This document shows, in pieces, positions 28,112 to 36,958 of a stretch of 64,000 bases of DNA. Positions within the stretch are counted from its first letter, which is position 1. Each line of letters starts with the position of its first letter. Position numbers and translations under genes: made by a program. This DNA comes from CBDFHV01 sp965247705 (lineage in GTDB: Bacteria; Pseudomonadota; Alphaproteobacteria; Rhodospirillales; CAMCUA01), in assembly GCA_965247705.1 (NCBI GenBank), contig CBDFHV010000074.1:1-64000 (forward strand), written 5' to 3'. The notes beneath the pieces were generated by a model. It did no database searches, had not been told where the DNA came from, and worked only from the letters and a program-made list of their open reading frames with translations.

Positions 28112-29488
28112 ATGAAAGTCATCATCTGCGGCGCTGGCCAGGTGGGCTTCAACATCGCCCGCTATCTGGCCTTGGAAGACAACGATGTCGTGGTCGTCGA
28201 CCAGGATCCCGAACTGGTACGGCGTATCAGCGATACCCTGGAAGTTCAGGGGTTGATCGGCCACGCCTCCCATCCGGACGTCCTCGAACAGGCCGGCGCC
28301 GAGGACGCGGACATGATCATCGCCGTTACCTACGCCGACGAGATCAACATGGTGGCCTGCCAGGTGGCCCATTCCCTGTTCGACGTGCCCACCAAGATCG
28401 CTCGCGTGCGCGGCCAGAGCTACCTCAATCCCATTTGGTCCAACCTGTTTTCCCGCGATCACATGCCCATCGACGTGATCATCTCGCCCGAGATCGAGGT
28501 GTCCCGGGCGGTAATCCGGCGCCTCCAGGTTCCCGGCGCCTTCGAGATGATTCCCCTGGCCAATGACCGGGTGAACCTGATCGGCGTTCGCTGCGGGCCC
28601 GACTGCCCGCTTGTGAACACGCCGCTGCGCCAGCTCACCCAGCTGTTCCCCGACCTGAACATCGTCATCGTCGGGGTGTCGCACGACGACAAGCCATCGG
28701 TCCCCCGGGCGGACGATCAGCTGCTGCCCGGTGACCTGGTCTATTTCGTCGTCGACAGCGAGCAGACCATGCGCGCCATGGCTGCCTTCGGTCACGAGGA
28801 GCCCGAGGCGCGTCGGCTTCTGATCTTGGGCGGCGGCAATATTGGCCGCTTCCTGGCCCAGGAAATCGAGCGGGAATACGGTTGGATCAACGCCAAAGTC
28901 ATCGAGGGCAATGCCGAGCGCGCGGCGGCTACCGCCAGCCTGCTCACCAAGACCGTGGTCATCAACGGCGACGTCCTGGACTCCGATATCCTGGAGGAAG
29001 CCAACGTTTCGGCTACCGACACGGTGGTGGCGGTGACCAACGACGACGAGACCAACATCCTGGCTTCGCTGCTCGCCAAGCGCTATGGCGCCCAACGGGC
29101 GATAACCCTGATCAACAAGTTGGCGTACGAACCGCTGATCAACTCCCTGGGCATCGACGTGGTGGTCAGTCCCCGCACGATTACGGTGTCCACCATTCTC
29201 CAGCACGTCCGCCGGGGACGGATCCATGCCGTGCACACGCTGCGCGAAGGCTTCGGCGAACTGATCGAGGCCGAGGCCATGGAAACGTCCAGCCTCGTCG
29301 GCAGCCCCCTCAAGGACGCCAAGCTTCCCAAGAGCGTGCTGGTGGGGGCGGTGGTGCGGGAAAGTCAGGTCATCATCCCGCGGGGAAACACGGTCATCCA
29401 GGCCGGGGACCGGGTGGTGCTGTTCGCCGCCAAGGAGGCCATCCGAAAGGTCGAGCAACTGTTCTCCGTACGCCTGGAATTCTTCTAG
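28112..29488 (+). CDS. trkA: Trk potassium uptake regulatory subunit TrkA
   Basis: A 458-residue cytoplasmic protein of two tandem RCK units. The first NAD site is IICGAGQVGFNIARYLA with acidic DVVVVDQDPE; the second is LILGGGNIGRFLAQEIE. Each is followed by a TrkA-C domain (for example FEMIPLANDRVNLIG and VGAVVRESQVIIPRGN). TrkA gates the TrkH/TrkG potassium channel in response to NAD(H) and nucleotides. No trkH is in this window. Its place behind ntrX is conserved in Rhodospirillales and Rhizobiales. It starts 34 bases after ntrX. Confidence 0.95.
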   Translation: MKVIICGAGQVGFNIARYLALEDNDVVVVDQDPELVRRISDTLEVQGLIGHASHPDVLEQAGAEDADMIIAVTYADEINMVACQVAHSLFDVPTKIARVRGQSYLNPIWSNLFSRDHMPIDVIISPEIEVSRAVIRRLQVPGAFEMIPLANDRVNLIGVRCGPDCPLVNTPLRQLTQLFPDLNIVIVGVSHDDKPSVPRADDQLLPGDLVYFVVDSEQTMRAMAAFGHEEPEARRLLILGGGNIGRFLAQEIEREYGWINAKVIEGNAERAAATASLLTKTVVINGDVLDSDILEEANVSATDTVVAVTNDDETNILASLLAKRYGAQRAITLINKLAYEPLINSLGIDVVVSPRTITVSTILQHVRRGRIHAVHTLREGFGELIEAEAMETSSLVGSPLKDAKLPKSVLVGAVVRESQVIIPRGNTVIQAGDRVVLFAAKEAIRKVEQLFSVRLEFF

Positions 29489-29853
29489 TGTCCCCCATCG
29501 CAATTCGGAGAGGTTGGAGGTTGTTGTTCCGACCCCATACGATCGCTTTTCCCGTTCCCTCGGCAGGAGGCGGCGCGCCGGCGATGCGGGGCCATCGTCA
29601 AGCGTCGCCGACGCCCCGAGGGGACGGGAAAAGCGACCCTTCGGGCGGCCTTGCGCGTCCCCCGGGGCCAGGGGGTGTCCCCGGCATTGAATTCCGGGGG
29701 GACTCCCCCCGAGACCCCCCGGCGGCGTTGCCCGGCGCTTGTGATGCTCCAGCATCGCCGCGCGTCCCGCGCCTGGCCGGATGAACGCGCAAGGCAGTCG
29801 AATGGGGTGGGGAATTGCGCTGGGGGGCACCAGGTCGCGTCCGGAGAGCACCG
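29489..29853. other. GC-rich intergenic region with a long inverted repeat
   Basis: No gene recognised in 365 bases. Two 20-base arms, 29544-29563 (CGCTTTTCCCGTTCCCTCGG) and 29616-29635, are complementary with one mismatch, around a 52-base loop that can itself pair further. Beyond it come C/G homopolymer runs (29657-29725) around a short GAATTC segment. It may be a processed or terminated end of the ntr-trkA transcript, or a repetitive intergenic element; I cannot tell which. Confidence 0.5.
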
Positions 29854-30516
29854 TTGACATCTCTTCCGACGCAGCGGCCGCGGGCGGTTATTTTCGACTG
29901 GGACAACACCCTGATCGATAGCTGGCCCGTCATCCTGGAGGCCCAGAACGCCACCCTCACCGCTTTCGGCCACGCCCCATGGACCCTGGAGGAGGTTCAA
30001 AGGCGGGTCCGCAAGTCCATGCGGGACAGTTTCCCCGAACTGTTCGGCGATCGTTGGCAGGAGGCGGGAGCCTACTTCTTTGAGCATTTCGCGGCCATCC
30101 ACCTCGAACGCCTCAGTCCTCTCCCCGGCACCGCGTCGCTGCTCGGCGGCTTGGCAGACCTTGGCACCCTCCTGGCCGTGGTCAGCAACAAGCGGGGCCA
30201 GGCCCTGCGCACGGAAGCCGAGGCGCTGGGGTGGTCGCACCTTTTTCATCGGCTGGTAGGGGCGATGGACGCGAGCCGCGACAAGCCGGCGGCGGAGCCG
30301 GTTCTGCTGGCCCTGGAGGAAAGCGGCATTGATCCGGGGACCCACGTCTGGTTCGCCGGAGATACGGATATCGACATGGAATGTGCCCGCAACGCCGGTT
30401 GTCGGCCGGTCCTGATTCGACTGGAAGCGCCCCGTGAAGGCGAGTTCGGTCCCGGTCCTCCACCCCTTCACTTCAAGTCGCCACTGGCGCTTTCAAACTT
30501 CATCCTGAGGCTGTAA
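29854..30516 (+). CDS. HAD-IA phosphatase (phosphoglycolate phosphatase-like)
   Basis: A 220-residue HAD hydrolase. Motif I is VIFDWDNTLIDSWP with both aspartates, motif II is VVSNK, motif III the lysine in SRDKPAAEP and motif IV AGDTDIDMECA. An alpha-helical cap lies between motifs I and II, as in phosphoglycolate phosphatases (class IA). The start is TTG 29854, preceded by GGAGAG; there is no ATG in the right place. Position between trkA and hfq is shared by some relatives. Substrate not known. Confidence 0.82.
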   Translation: MTSLPTQRPRAVIFDWDNTLIDSWPVILEAQNATLTAFGHAPWTLEEVQRRVRKSMRDSFPELFGDRWQEAGAYFFEHFAAIHLERLSPLPGTASLLGGLADLGTLLAVVSNKRGQALRTEAEALGWSHLFHRLVGAMDASRDKPAAEPVLLALEESGIDPGTHVWFAGDTDIDMECARNAGCRPVLIRLEAPREGEFGPGPPPLHFKSPLALSNFILRL

Positions 30517-30662
30517 GCTCCGGTCGCGGTCAGCCACCCTTCAGCAGTCACTCGCGACAGGCGGGGCAAACGGCCAAGACCGTCGGTCCGGCCACGATGA
30601 TGTGGTTTCGGAACGCAACCGGCAGTGTCGCCGGGATTGAAAAAAATGGAACGGGGGTCCCT

Positions 30663-30914
30663 ATGTCCTCTGAAAAAACCCAGAATGTGCAAGACGTCTT
30701 CCTCAACCATATCCGCAAGAACAAGACGCCCGTCACGATCTTCCTGGTCAATGGTGTCAAACTGCAAGGTATCGTGACCTGGTTTGACAATTTTTCCGTG
30801 CTGTTGCGCCGGGACGGCCACACCCAACTGGTCTACAAACATGCCATCTCGACAGTGATGCCATCGGTGCAGATCCAGCTCTTCGATCCGGACAAGGAAT
30901 CCGGCGAATCCTGA
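30663..30914 (+). CDS. hfq: RNA chaperone Hfq
   Basis: An 83-residue Hfq. Sm1 region: QDVFLNHIRKNKTPVTIFLVNG, with Q and F of the proximal RNA site; Sm2 region: YKHAISTVMP with the diagnostic KH pair. Hfq forms hexamers that pair small RNAs with mRNAs. ATG 30663 gives the standard N-terminus (MSSEKTQNVQ). It is followed immediately by hflX, the usual hfq-hflX arrangement. The 5' region of about 145 bases has no clear regulatory motif. Confidence 0.97.
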   Translation: MSSEKTQNVQDVFLNHIRKNKTPVTIFLVNGVKLQGIVTWFDNFSVLLRRDGHTQLVYKHAISTVMPSVQIQLFDPDKESGES

Positions 30915-30915
30915 C

Positions 30916-32295
30916 TTGAACGACCGCGGCAAGACGGAGCGGGACCGCAACGGGCGATTCGGCGCCCGTCGCTGCATCGTCCTGCATCCGATTCTAAGGT
31001 CTGCCGGCCAGGCGCGCCGTGACCCCGACGCGGCCCTTGCCGAGGCGGTGGGTCTGGCCGAGGCCATCGACCTGGAAGTGGTCGATGCGCGGGCGGTGCC
31101 CCTCCACAAGGCCCGGTCGGCGACCCTGATCGGCTCCGGCGTCGTGGACCGGATCGGGTCGCTGGTTCACGGCGACGGCGAGACGGAAGAGGTGGAGGCG
31201 CCGGGGGTCGAGCTTATCGTGCTCGACGCGGCGCTCACACCGGTCCAGCAGCGCAACCTGGAGCGGGCCTGGCGGTGCAAGGTCATCGACCGGACGGGCC
31301 TGATCCTGGAGATCTTTGGCGCCCGGGCCCGTACCCGGGAGGGGCGCCTGCAGGTGGAACTGGCAGCGCTCACCTACGCGCGGTCGCGCCTGGTGCGGAG
31401 CTGGACCCACCTGGAGCGGCAGCGGGGCGGCCTCGGCTTCGTCGGCGGACCGGGCGAAACCCAGATCGAGAGCGACCGCCGCCAGATCGGCGAGCGCATA
31501 TTGCGCATCAAGCGCGCCCTGGAACGGGTCAAGCGAACCCGCGTCTTGCATCGCAAGGCGCGGCGGCGGGTTCCCTATCGCATCGTTGCCCTGGTGGGCT
31601 ACACCAACGCCGGCAAATCCACCCTGTTCAATGCCCTTACCCGGGCCGCCGTGAAGTCCCAGGACCAGCTTTTCGCCACCCTGGACCCGACCATGCGGGG
31701 GTTAACCCTGGCTTCCGGGCGGCGGACAATCCTGGCGGACACGGTCGGGTTTATTTCCGACCTTCCCCACGAACTGGTGTCCGCCTTCCATGCGACCCTG
31801 GAGGAGGTCATCGAGGCCGACGTGATCGTCCATGTGCGCGACATCTCCCATCCCGACAGCGCGGCCCAGAAGGAGGACGTCATGGCCGTGCTCCACGAAT
31901 TGGGGGTCAACGGGGAAGCCGACCGGGAACCGGTGGAGGTCCTCAACAAGGCCGATCTTCTCACCCCCGAGGCGAAAGAGGTGCTGAGCAACCGGATCGC
32001 CCGGAGCAACGTCGACGCGGTGATCGTCTCCGCCCTGACCGGCGAGGGCCTGGATGGCCTCATCGGCATGCTGGATCACAGGCTAAAGGACGACCGGGGC
32101 CTGGTGGCCGTGACCATCGCGCCAGAGGACGGTCGGTCCCTGGCCTGGCTCTACGATCATGGCGAAGTCGTGTCGCGGGAGGACTCGGAGGACGGGGTCT
32201 TCCTGACCGTGCGCCTCCATCCTTCCGATGCCGCCCGATTTTCCCGCCTGGCGCCGGCGACGGCCCACACGACGATCGCTCTTTCGGGGCGTTGA
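30916..32295 (+). CDS. hflX: ribosome-associated GTPase HflX
   Basis: A 459-residue GTPase: N-terminal nucleotide-binding HflX domain (AEAVGLAEAIDLEVVDAR, IGSGVVDRI), a helical linker with GGPGETQIESDRR, and a G domain with G1 GYTNAGKST, G3 DTVGFI and G4 NKAD. HflX splits stalled or heat-damaged ribosomes. The start is TTG 30916, only one base after the hfq stop, so translation is coupled. Full length for the family. Confidence 0.95.
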   Translation: MNDRGKTERDRNGRFGARRCIVLHPILRSAGQARRDPDAALAEAVGLAEAIDLEVVDARAVPLHKARSATLIGSGVVDRIGSLVHGDGETEEVEAPGVELIVLDAALTPVQQRNLERAWRCKVIDRTGLILEIFGARARTREGRLQVELAALTYARSRLVRSWTHLERQRGGLGFVGGPGETQIESDRRQIGERILRIKRALERVKRTRVLHRKARRRVPYRIVALVGYTNAGKSTLFNALTRAAVKSQDQLFATLDPTMRGLTLASGRRTILADTVGFISDLPHELVSAFHATLEEVIEADVIVHVRDISHPDSAAQKEDVMAVLHELGVNGEADREPVEVLNKADLLTPEAKEVLSNRIARSNVDAVIVSALTGEGLDGLIGMLDHRLKDDRGLVAVTIAPEDGRSLAWLYDHGEVVSREDSEDGVFLTVRLHPSDAARFSRLAPATAHTTIALSGR

Positions 32296-32298
32296 GCG

Positions 32299-32610
32299 AT
32301 GGAAAACGTGGGTCTGATACTGGTCGTGGTGGCCATATTCTACGTGCTGACGCGGCTGTTTCCCGGCGATCCCAGGCGAAAACCCGACGACCAACTGCTG
32401 CGCGAATACACGCTCCATCTCCACAAGAAAGCCCGCGCCCAGGGCCGCCGCCTCAGCATGTTCACGGCCACCGGCGCCGAGCACAAGGACTCGCCGGCCG
32501 CAACGGAACTCCGCCGCCGCGGCTTCGACCCCGACAAGGCCGTCGCCGAGAAATTCGATTCCCGCAAGGAGGGTCGTGACCTGGATTGGGATCGGTGCCG
32601 GGCGGAGTAG
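32299..32610 (+). CDS. small membrane-anchored hypothetical protein
   Basis: A 103-residue protein with one N-terminal hydrophobic helix (VGLILVVVAIFYVLTRLF) followed by a charged cytoplasmic tail (PGDPRRKPDDQLLREYTLHL and a C-terminal acidic/basic mix). I do not recognise the family. It begins three bases after hflX and is probably co-transcribed with hfq-hflX. The frame is open with normal codon use, and no overlapping gene competes. Confidence 0.62.
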   Translation: MENVGLILVVVAIFYVLTRLFPGDPRRKPDDQLLREYTLHLHKKARAQGRRLSMFTATGAEHKDSPAATELRRRGFDPDKAVAEKFDSRKEGRDLDWDRCRAE

Positions 32611-32787
32611 CGAGACCTCAAGCGGTCGGCAGTTGCAGGGTTGCCGACAGGCCGCCCATGGATAACGACTGAGGACGCTCGCGTGGCGTCGTGGCGGGCG
32701 CCTGCGCCTGCCCGATGGTCCTGGTGGTATAAGGGCAGTCCCGCGGGAGGCCCGTTGGAGGCCCCGCGCCACGATCGGGCGGCCTTC

Positions 32788-33615
32788 ATGACGCGCTCAT
32801 TCCGTTCCCTAGACATCGATGCCGTCGGCGCCCACCTGCGTGACGTGGCGGCGGTCGAAGTCCTGCCCCGGTTTCGCGCCCTGCGGGCCCACGAGGTGAC
32901 GGAGAAGGCCTCGGGCGACCTGGTGACCACGGCGGATGTGGAGTCGGAACGGGCCCTCGAGGCTGCTCTCACCGATCTGTTGCCCGGCAGTGTCGCCGTC
33001 GGCGAGGAAGCCGCGGAACACAATCCGGGGGTGCTGGCGGCCCTGTCGGGCGATGCGCCCGTATGGCTGATCGATCCGGTGGACGGGACCCACAACTTCG
33101 CCCATGGGGACCCCCGTTTCGCCTTGATCGTCGCCTTGGTCCATGGGGGGCGGACCCGGGCCGGCTGGATCCTCGACCCGGTGAACGACCGGTTGGCGGT
33201 GGCGGAGGAGGGGGGTGGCGCCTGGCTGGACGGGGCGCGGTTGCAGGTGCCGCGAGGCGTGGCGGTGGAGGCCATGAACGGGTCCCTGGCCCGGCGCCTC
33301 CGGGAGCGCCTCGCCGAGCGCCGGGAGAAAGGCGAGGCCGGACTGCCTGCCAGCGTCGTCCGCTACCGCTGCGTCGGCCTGGAATACATGGATCTGGCCA
33401 GGGGCGCGCTGCACTTCGCCCGCTACGGCGGTCGGCTCAAGCCCTGGGACCACGCGGCGGGCGTGCTGTTGCACGGCGAATCGGGCGGATACGCGCGGCT
33501 TGGCGACGGCGATCGAGACTACACGCCCGCCGAGGGCGTTCTGCAGGAGCTTCTGCTTCTGGCGCCGGACGAGACCGCTTGGCATACCCTTCACAGGTTA
33601 TTTGGGCAGCCGTAG
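32788..33615 (+). CDS. inositol monophosphatase-family phosphatase
   Basis: A 275-residue metal-dependent phosphatase: VGEEAAEH (motif with the catalytic Glu), WLIDPVDGTHNFAHG (metal-binding DPxDGT) and KPWDHAAGVLL (late metal Asp). These are the three inositol monophosphatase signatures. Substrate could be inositol-1-phosphate, 3'-phosphoadenosine phosphate or another sugar phosphate. ATG 32788 gives the standard N-terminus. The last about 54 bases were copied into the tandem duplication downstream: a remnant of this C-terminus lies near 34576-34629. Confidence 0.85.
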   Translation: MTRSFRSLDIDAVGAHLRDVAAVEVLPRFRALRAHEVTEKASGDLVTTADVESERALEAALTDLLPGSVAVGEEAAEHNPGVLAALSGDAPVWLIDPVDGTHNFAHGDPRFALIVALVHGGRTRAGWILDPVNDRLAVAEEGGGAWLDGARLQVPRGVAVEAMNGSLARRLRERLAERREKGEAGLPASVVRYRCVGLEYMDLARGALHFARYGGRLKPWDHAAGVLLHGESGGYARLGDGDRDYTPAEGVLQELLLLAPDETAWHTLHRLFGQP

Positions 33616-33681
33616 AATACCGCCCCGATACAACCATCCCGTTCACGACCAACGATCACATCGCAGAGGGGGAACCATCGC

Positions 33682-34558
33682 ATGGCGGGGAAAAAGTCGC
33701 GTTCATCGGACTGGGCGTCATGGGCTATCCCATGGCCGGTCACCTGACGGCCAAGAACTTCGACGTCACCGTCTACAACCGCACGGCGGCCAAGGCACGC
33801 TCCTGGACCAAGAAATACGGTGGCAAGATCGCCAAGACTCCGGCCCTGGCCGCCCACGGCCGGGACGTGGTCTGCCTGTGCGTGGGCAACGACGACGACG
33901 TGCGCAGCGTCGTTTACGGCGACGACGGCGCTTTCGCCGGCATGAAACGGAGCGCGGTGCTGGTCGATCACACCAGCGTGTCGGCCGAACTGGCGCGGGA
34001 GCTGGACGCGGCGGCGAAGGAACGGGGCCTGAGGTTCGTCGACGGGCCGATCTCCGGTGGACAGACCGGGGCCGACGCCGGGGCGCTGACGATCATGTGC
34101 GGCGGCGACGCGAGCAGCTTCAAAAAGGCCAAGCCGGTGATGAATGCCTACGCCATGGCGGTGACCCTGATGGGCCCGGCCGGCGCCGGCCAGCTCACCA
34201 AGATGGTCAATCAAATCTGTGTCGCCGGCGTCGTGCAGGGTCTGGCCGAGGCCTTGACCTTCGCCAACAAGGCCGGACTGCCGGGCGAACTGGTGGTGGA
34301 CACCATTTCCAAGGGCGCCGCCCAGTCGTGGCAGATGGACAACCGGGCCAAGATCTTGCTGAAGGACATGTTCGACGGCGGTTTTTCCCTGCAATGGATG
34401 CGCAAGGACGCGGGCATGGTGCTGGGCGAAGCGGACCGGAACGGCGCGCGGGGCTCCCCCTGATGGCCCTGCTCGACCAGTACTACAAGCAAATCCAGGC
34501 TGCTGGCGGCAGCCGCTGGGACACCTCCAGCATGATGCGGCTCCTGACGCGGAATTAA
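33682..34558 (+). pseudogene. decayed first copy of the beta-hydroxyacid dehydrogenase
   Basis: It encodes the same protein as the intact copy at 34697, but with two frameshifts. After ATG 33682 one base is missing in the A-run at 33691-33695, so the ATG frame leaves the correct frame at codon 5; no other good start exists in the right frame. Near 34455 two extra G's (CGGGGCTCC instead of CGGCTCC) cause a stop at 34461, after which the C-terminal stretch DQYYKQIQAAGGSRW continues in another frame. The body keeps VAFIGLGVMGYPMAGHL. Either real decay after duplication or homopolymer sequencing errors. Confidence 0.85.
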
Positions 34559-34696
34559 GGCGGGCAGCGAAACTGGACGCCGGACGAAGCTGCCTGGCAT
34601 ACCCTTCACAGGCTATTCGGGCATCCCTAGAATACGGCCCCGATACACACGCCGCGTTTCCATTTCACGTTCACATCGCATAGAGGGGACCACCAC

Positions 34697-35572
34697 ATGG
34701 CGGGGAAGAAAGTCGCGTTCATCGGACTGGGCGTCATGGGTTATCCCATGGCCGGTCACCTGGCCGCCAAGAAGCACGACGTCACCGTCTACAACCGCTC
34801 GGCGGCCAAGGCGCGCTCGTGGACCAAAAAACATAAGGGCACGGCCGCCAAGACTCCGGCTCTGGCCGCCCAGGGCCGGGACGTGGTCTGCGTGTGCGTG
34901 GGCAACGACGACGACGTGCGCAGCGTCGTTTACGGCGATGACGGCGCCTTGGCCGGCATGAAGCGGGGCGCGGTGCTGGTCGATCACACCACGGCCTCGG
35001 CCGATCTGGCGCGGGAACTGGCCGCGGCGGCGAAAAAGCGAGGCGTGGGGTTCGTCGACGGGCCGGTCTCCGGCGGCGAGGCCGGGGCCGTGAACGGCGC
35101 CCTGACCGTCATGTGCGGCGGCGACGCGAGCAGCTTCAAGAAGGCGAAGCCGGTGATGAACGCCTACGCCAAGGCGGTGACCCTGCTCGGCCCGGCCGGC
35201 GCCGGCCAGCTCACCAAGATGGTCAATCAGATCTGCATCGCCGGCGTCGTGCAGGGACTGGCCGAAGCCATGAACTTCGCCAAGAAGGCCGGCCTGCCGG
35301 GCGACCTGGTGGTGGACACCATCGCCAAGGGCGCCGCCCAGTCCTGGCAGATGGAAAACCGGGCCAAGACCATGCTGAAGGACAAGTTCGACTTCGGCTT
35401 CGCCGTCGACTGGATGCGCAAGGACCTGGGCATCGTACTGGCCGAAGGCAACAGCAACGGCGCCCGGCTACCCCTGACCGCCATCATCGACCAGTACTAC
35501 AAACACATCCAGGCCATCGGCGGTAGCCGCTGGGACACCTCCAGCCTGATGCGCCTGCTGACCCGGGACTGA
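34697..35572 (+). CDS. beta-hydroxyacid dehydrogenase (3-hydroxyisobutyrate dehydrogenase family)
   Basis: A 291-residue NAD(P)-dependent oxidoreductase: Rossmann motif VAFIGLGVMGYPMAGHL, substrate-binding segment FVDGPVSGGEAGAVNG, and the catalytic lysine stretch GQLTKMVNQI. Family members act on 3-hydroxyisobutyrate, tartronate semialdehyde or succinic semialdehyde; which one here is open. ATG 34697 has GAGGGGAC upstream. This is the intact second member of a tandem duplication. Confidence 0.88.
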   Translation: MAGKKVAFIGLGVMGYPMAGHLAAKKHDVTVYNRSAAKARSWTKKHKGTAAKTPALAAQGRDVVCVCVGNDDDVRSVVYGDDGALAGMKRGAVLVDHTTASADLARELAAAAKKRGVGFVDGPVSGGEAGAVNGALTVMCGGDASSFKKAKPVMNAYAKAVTLLGPAGAGQLTKMVNQICIAGVVQGLAEAMNFAKKAGLPGDLVVDTIAKGAAQSWQMENRAKTMLKDKFDFGFAVDWMRKDLGIVLAEGNSNGARLPLTAIIDQYYKHIQAIGGSRWDTSSLMRLLTRD

Positions 35573-35746
35573 GGGGGGCAGGGGGGAGCTTTCACGCCCG
35601 CCCCATGTATGGCGCCCCATGTATGGCGCCCCAGGCGGGCCGGTCTCAGACCGGCCCCTACGCACTCGAAATTGCAAGCGTAGGGGCGGGTCTCAGCCCC
35701 GCCCGCCCCCCATGATCGGTATTCCGGTGACTGTGGTCGCGCAACC
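35573..35746. repeat. intergenic palindromes and a 14-bp tandem repeat
   Basis: CGCCCCATGTATGG is repeated head to tail at 35599-35612 and 35613-35626, with a partial third copy. Next comes a palindrome at 35637-35657 (GGGCCGGTC-TCA-GACCGGCCC) and a related imperfect one at about 35682-35708. The palindromes resemble the one at 45053-45077, so they may be members of a family of intergenic repeats. The region lies between two convergent genes and may act as a transcription end. Confidence 0.6.
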
Positions 35747-36385
35747 CTAGCGCAGGGAGATAATCATCCGCGGGGTCGGGGTCTTCAGGCCCTGGACGTC
35801 CCAGACGTAGAACCGGTTCAAGCCCGTGGTGACGCGGTTGGCGTTGTGGCTGACCACCCGGGCGTCGGTCTTCACCCGGATCTGGCCTTCCATGCCGAGG
35901 CCGATGGCGGCCAGCCGGTCGGCGTTGATATTGCTCAGGGTCGTCGCCTCCACGGTCACTTCCCGGGTGTTCGGCGTGTACTTCAGGCTGATGATGTTTT
36001 CGTTGCGGCGCATGAACATGACCAGGCGGGTGGCCGTCAGATCCCCTTCCTTTTCCCAGTGAAGCTTGAAGATGCCGTCGCGGAGATAGGTGGCCTCCGT
36101 GGTGGCCCCGTCCCGTTTCAGGTCGCGGACGATCACCGCCGCCTTCTTACTCTCCTCGGCGGAATCGATCTCGCGCTTGCGCACCTTGTCGTAGAGCGGC
36201 ACCCAGGAGACGTAGCCGTCGAAGATCATGCTGTAGGTGCCGAAGCGGGTGACTTCGATCTCGGTATCGAAGCGGACCGGCAAGTAGCAGCTGGTGAGCC
36301 CCACCGTCAGCGCAAGCATCAGGACGGGGAGGGCGCGGCTGAGACTTGAACGACCTCCCTGTCGTTCCCGCGCTCGACCCGTCAT
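35747..36385 (-). CDS. putative lipoprotein
   Basis: A 212-residue exported lipoprotein: signal peptide with lipobox LTSC (ALPVLMLALTVGLTSC), then a mature domain beginning YLPVRFDTEIEVTRFGTY. The rest is a mixed alpha/beta domain with no motif I know. ATG 36385 is chosen because it puts the signal peptide at the N-terminus; upstream extensions run into the palindromic repeats and the IS element. The IS110 element and repeats now sit immediately upstream, so its promoter may be displaced or disrupted. Confidence 0.72.
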   Translation of the reverse strand: MTGRARERQGGRSSLSRALPVLMLALTVGLTSCYLPVRFDTEIEVTRFGTYSMIFDGYVSWVPLYDKVRKREIDSAEESKKAAVIVRDLKRDGATTEATYLRDGIFKLHWEKEGDLTATRLVMFMRRNENIISLKYTPNTREVTVEATTLSNINADRLAAIGLGMEGQIRVKTDARVVSHNANRVTTGLNRFYVWDVQGLKTPTPRMIISLR

Positions 36386-36394
36386 CCCTCCAAT

Positions 36395-36456
36395 GTCATT
36401 GCCGGGCTTGTTCGGGCAATCTCCCCAGTTGTCATTGCCGGGCTGGTCCCGGCAAT
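36395..36456. repeat. two copies of a GC-rich dyad repeat (TCATTGCCGGGC..GGCAAT)
   Basis: GTCATTGCCGGGCTTGTTCGGGCAAT-type units at 36395-36420 and 36431-36456, ten bases apart. Each is a dyad (ATTGCCGGG with CCCGGCAAT; the first is less perfect). Similar units are scattered intergenically through many alphaproteobacterial genomes. They lie between the lipoprotein start and the IS110 element, and IS110-group elements are known to target such structured repeats. Confidence 0.65.
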
Positions 36457-36566
36457 CCATGGAACATGGCGGACTCCGGCGGGGGCGGGTAAATGGATAC
36501 GCGGGACAAGACTGTATGTCCTTGGAGGCGGCTCGCCTCGATGTGCAACGATCGAGGGCTGCGCCG

Positions 36567-36958
36567 CTTCGGCGCCTGTCCTCATGCACAGGAGACGAGC
36601 CATGACGGAGACTATCACGACGATTGGACTGGACGTGCACAAGATGAGCATCTCGGTGGCGGTGGCGGGACCGGACGTTGGCCCCGAGGCGGTGTTCATC
36701 GGCGAGATCGCCAACCGGCCGAGGGAGATTGCCGGCATGCTCGGCAAGCTGGCGGCGCGCCACTTCGGCGCCTGTCCTCATGCACAGGAGACGAGCCATG
36801 ACGGAGACTATCACGACGATTGGACTGGACGTGCACAAGATGAGCATCTCGGTGGCGGTGGCGGGACCGGACGTTGGCCCCGAGGCGGTGTTCATCGGCG
36901 AGATCGCCAACCGGCCGAGGGAGATTGCCGGCATGCTCGGCAAGCTGGCGGCGCGCCA
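36567..36958 (+). repeat. 196-bp tandem duplication inside the IS110 element
   Basis: The segment starting CTTCGGCGCCTGTCC and including the ribosome site, the transposase start codon and about 52 codons is present twice head to tail (36567-36762 and 36763-36958). The two copies appear identical. Because 196 is not a multiple of three, the first start (ATG 36602) leads into a frameshifted dead end, whereas the second (ATG 36798) opens the full transposase. The duplication may be very recent. Confidence 0.88.

Noticed and set aside
33063..34463. Single 466-codon frame joining the phosphatase region to the dehydrogenase
   Set aside because: The first 200 codons are out of frame with the inositol phosphatase; only the second part is the dehydrogenase, which lacks a start in this frame.
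35599..35630. Short tandem repeat considered as a CRISPR array
   Set aside because: Units of 14 bases directly abut without spacers, only 2.4 copies, and no cas genes.
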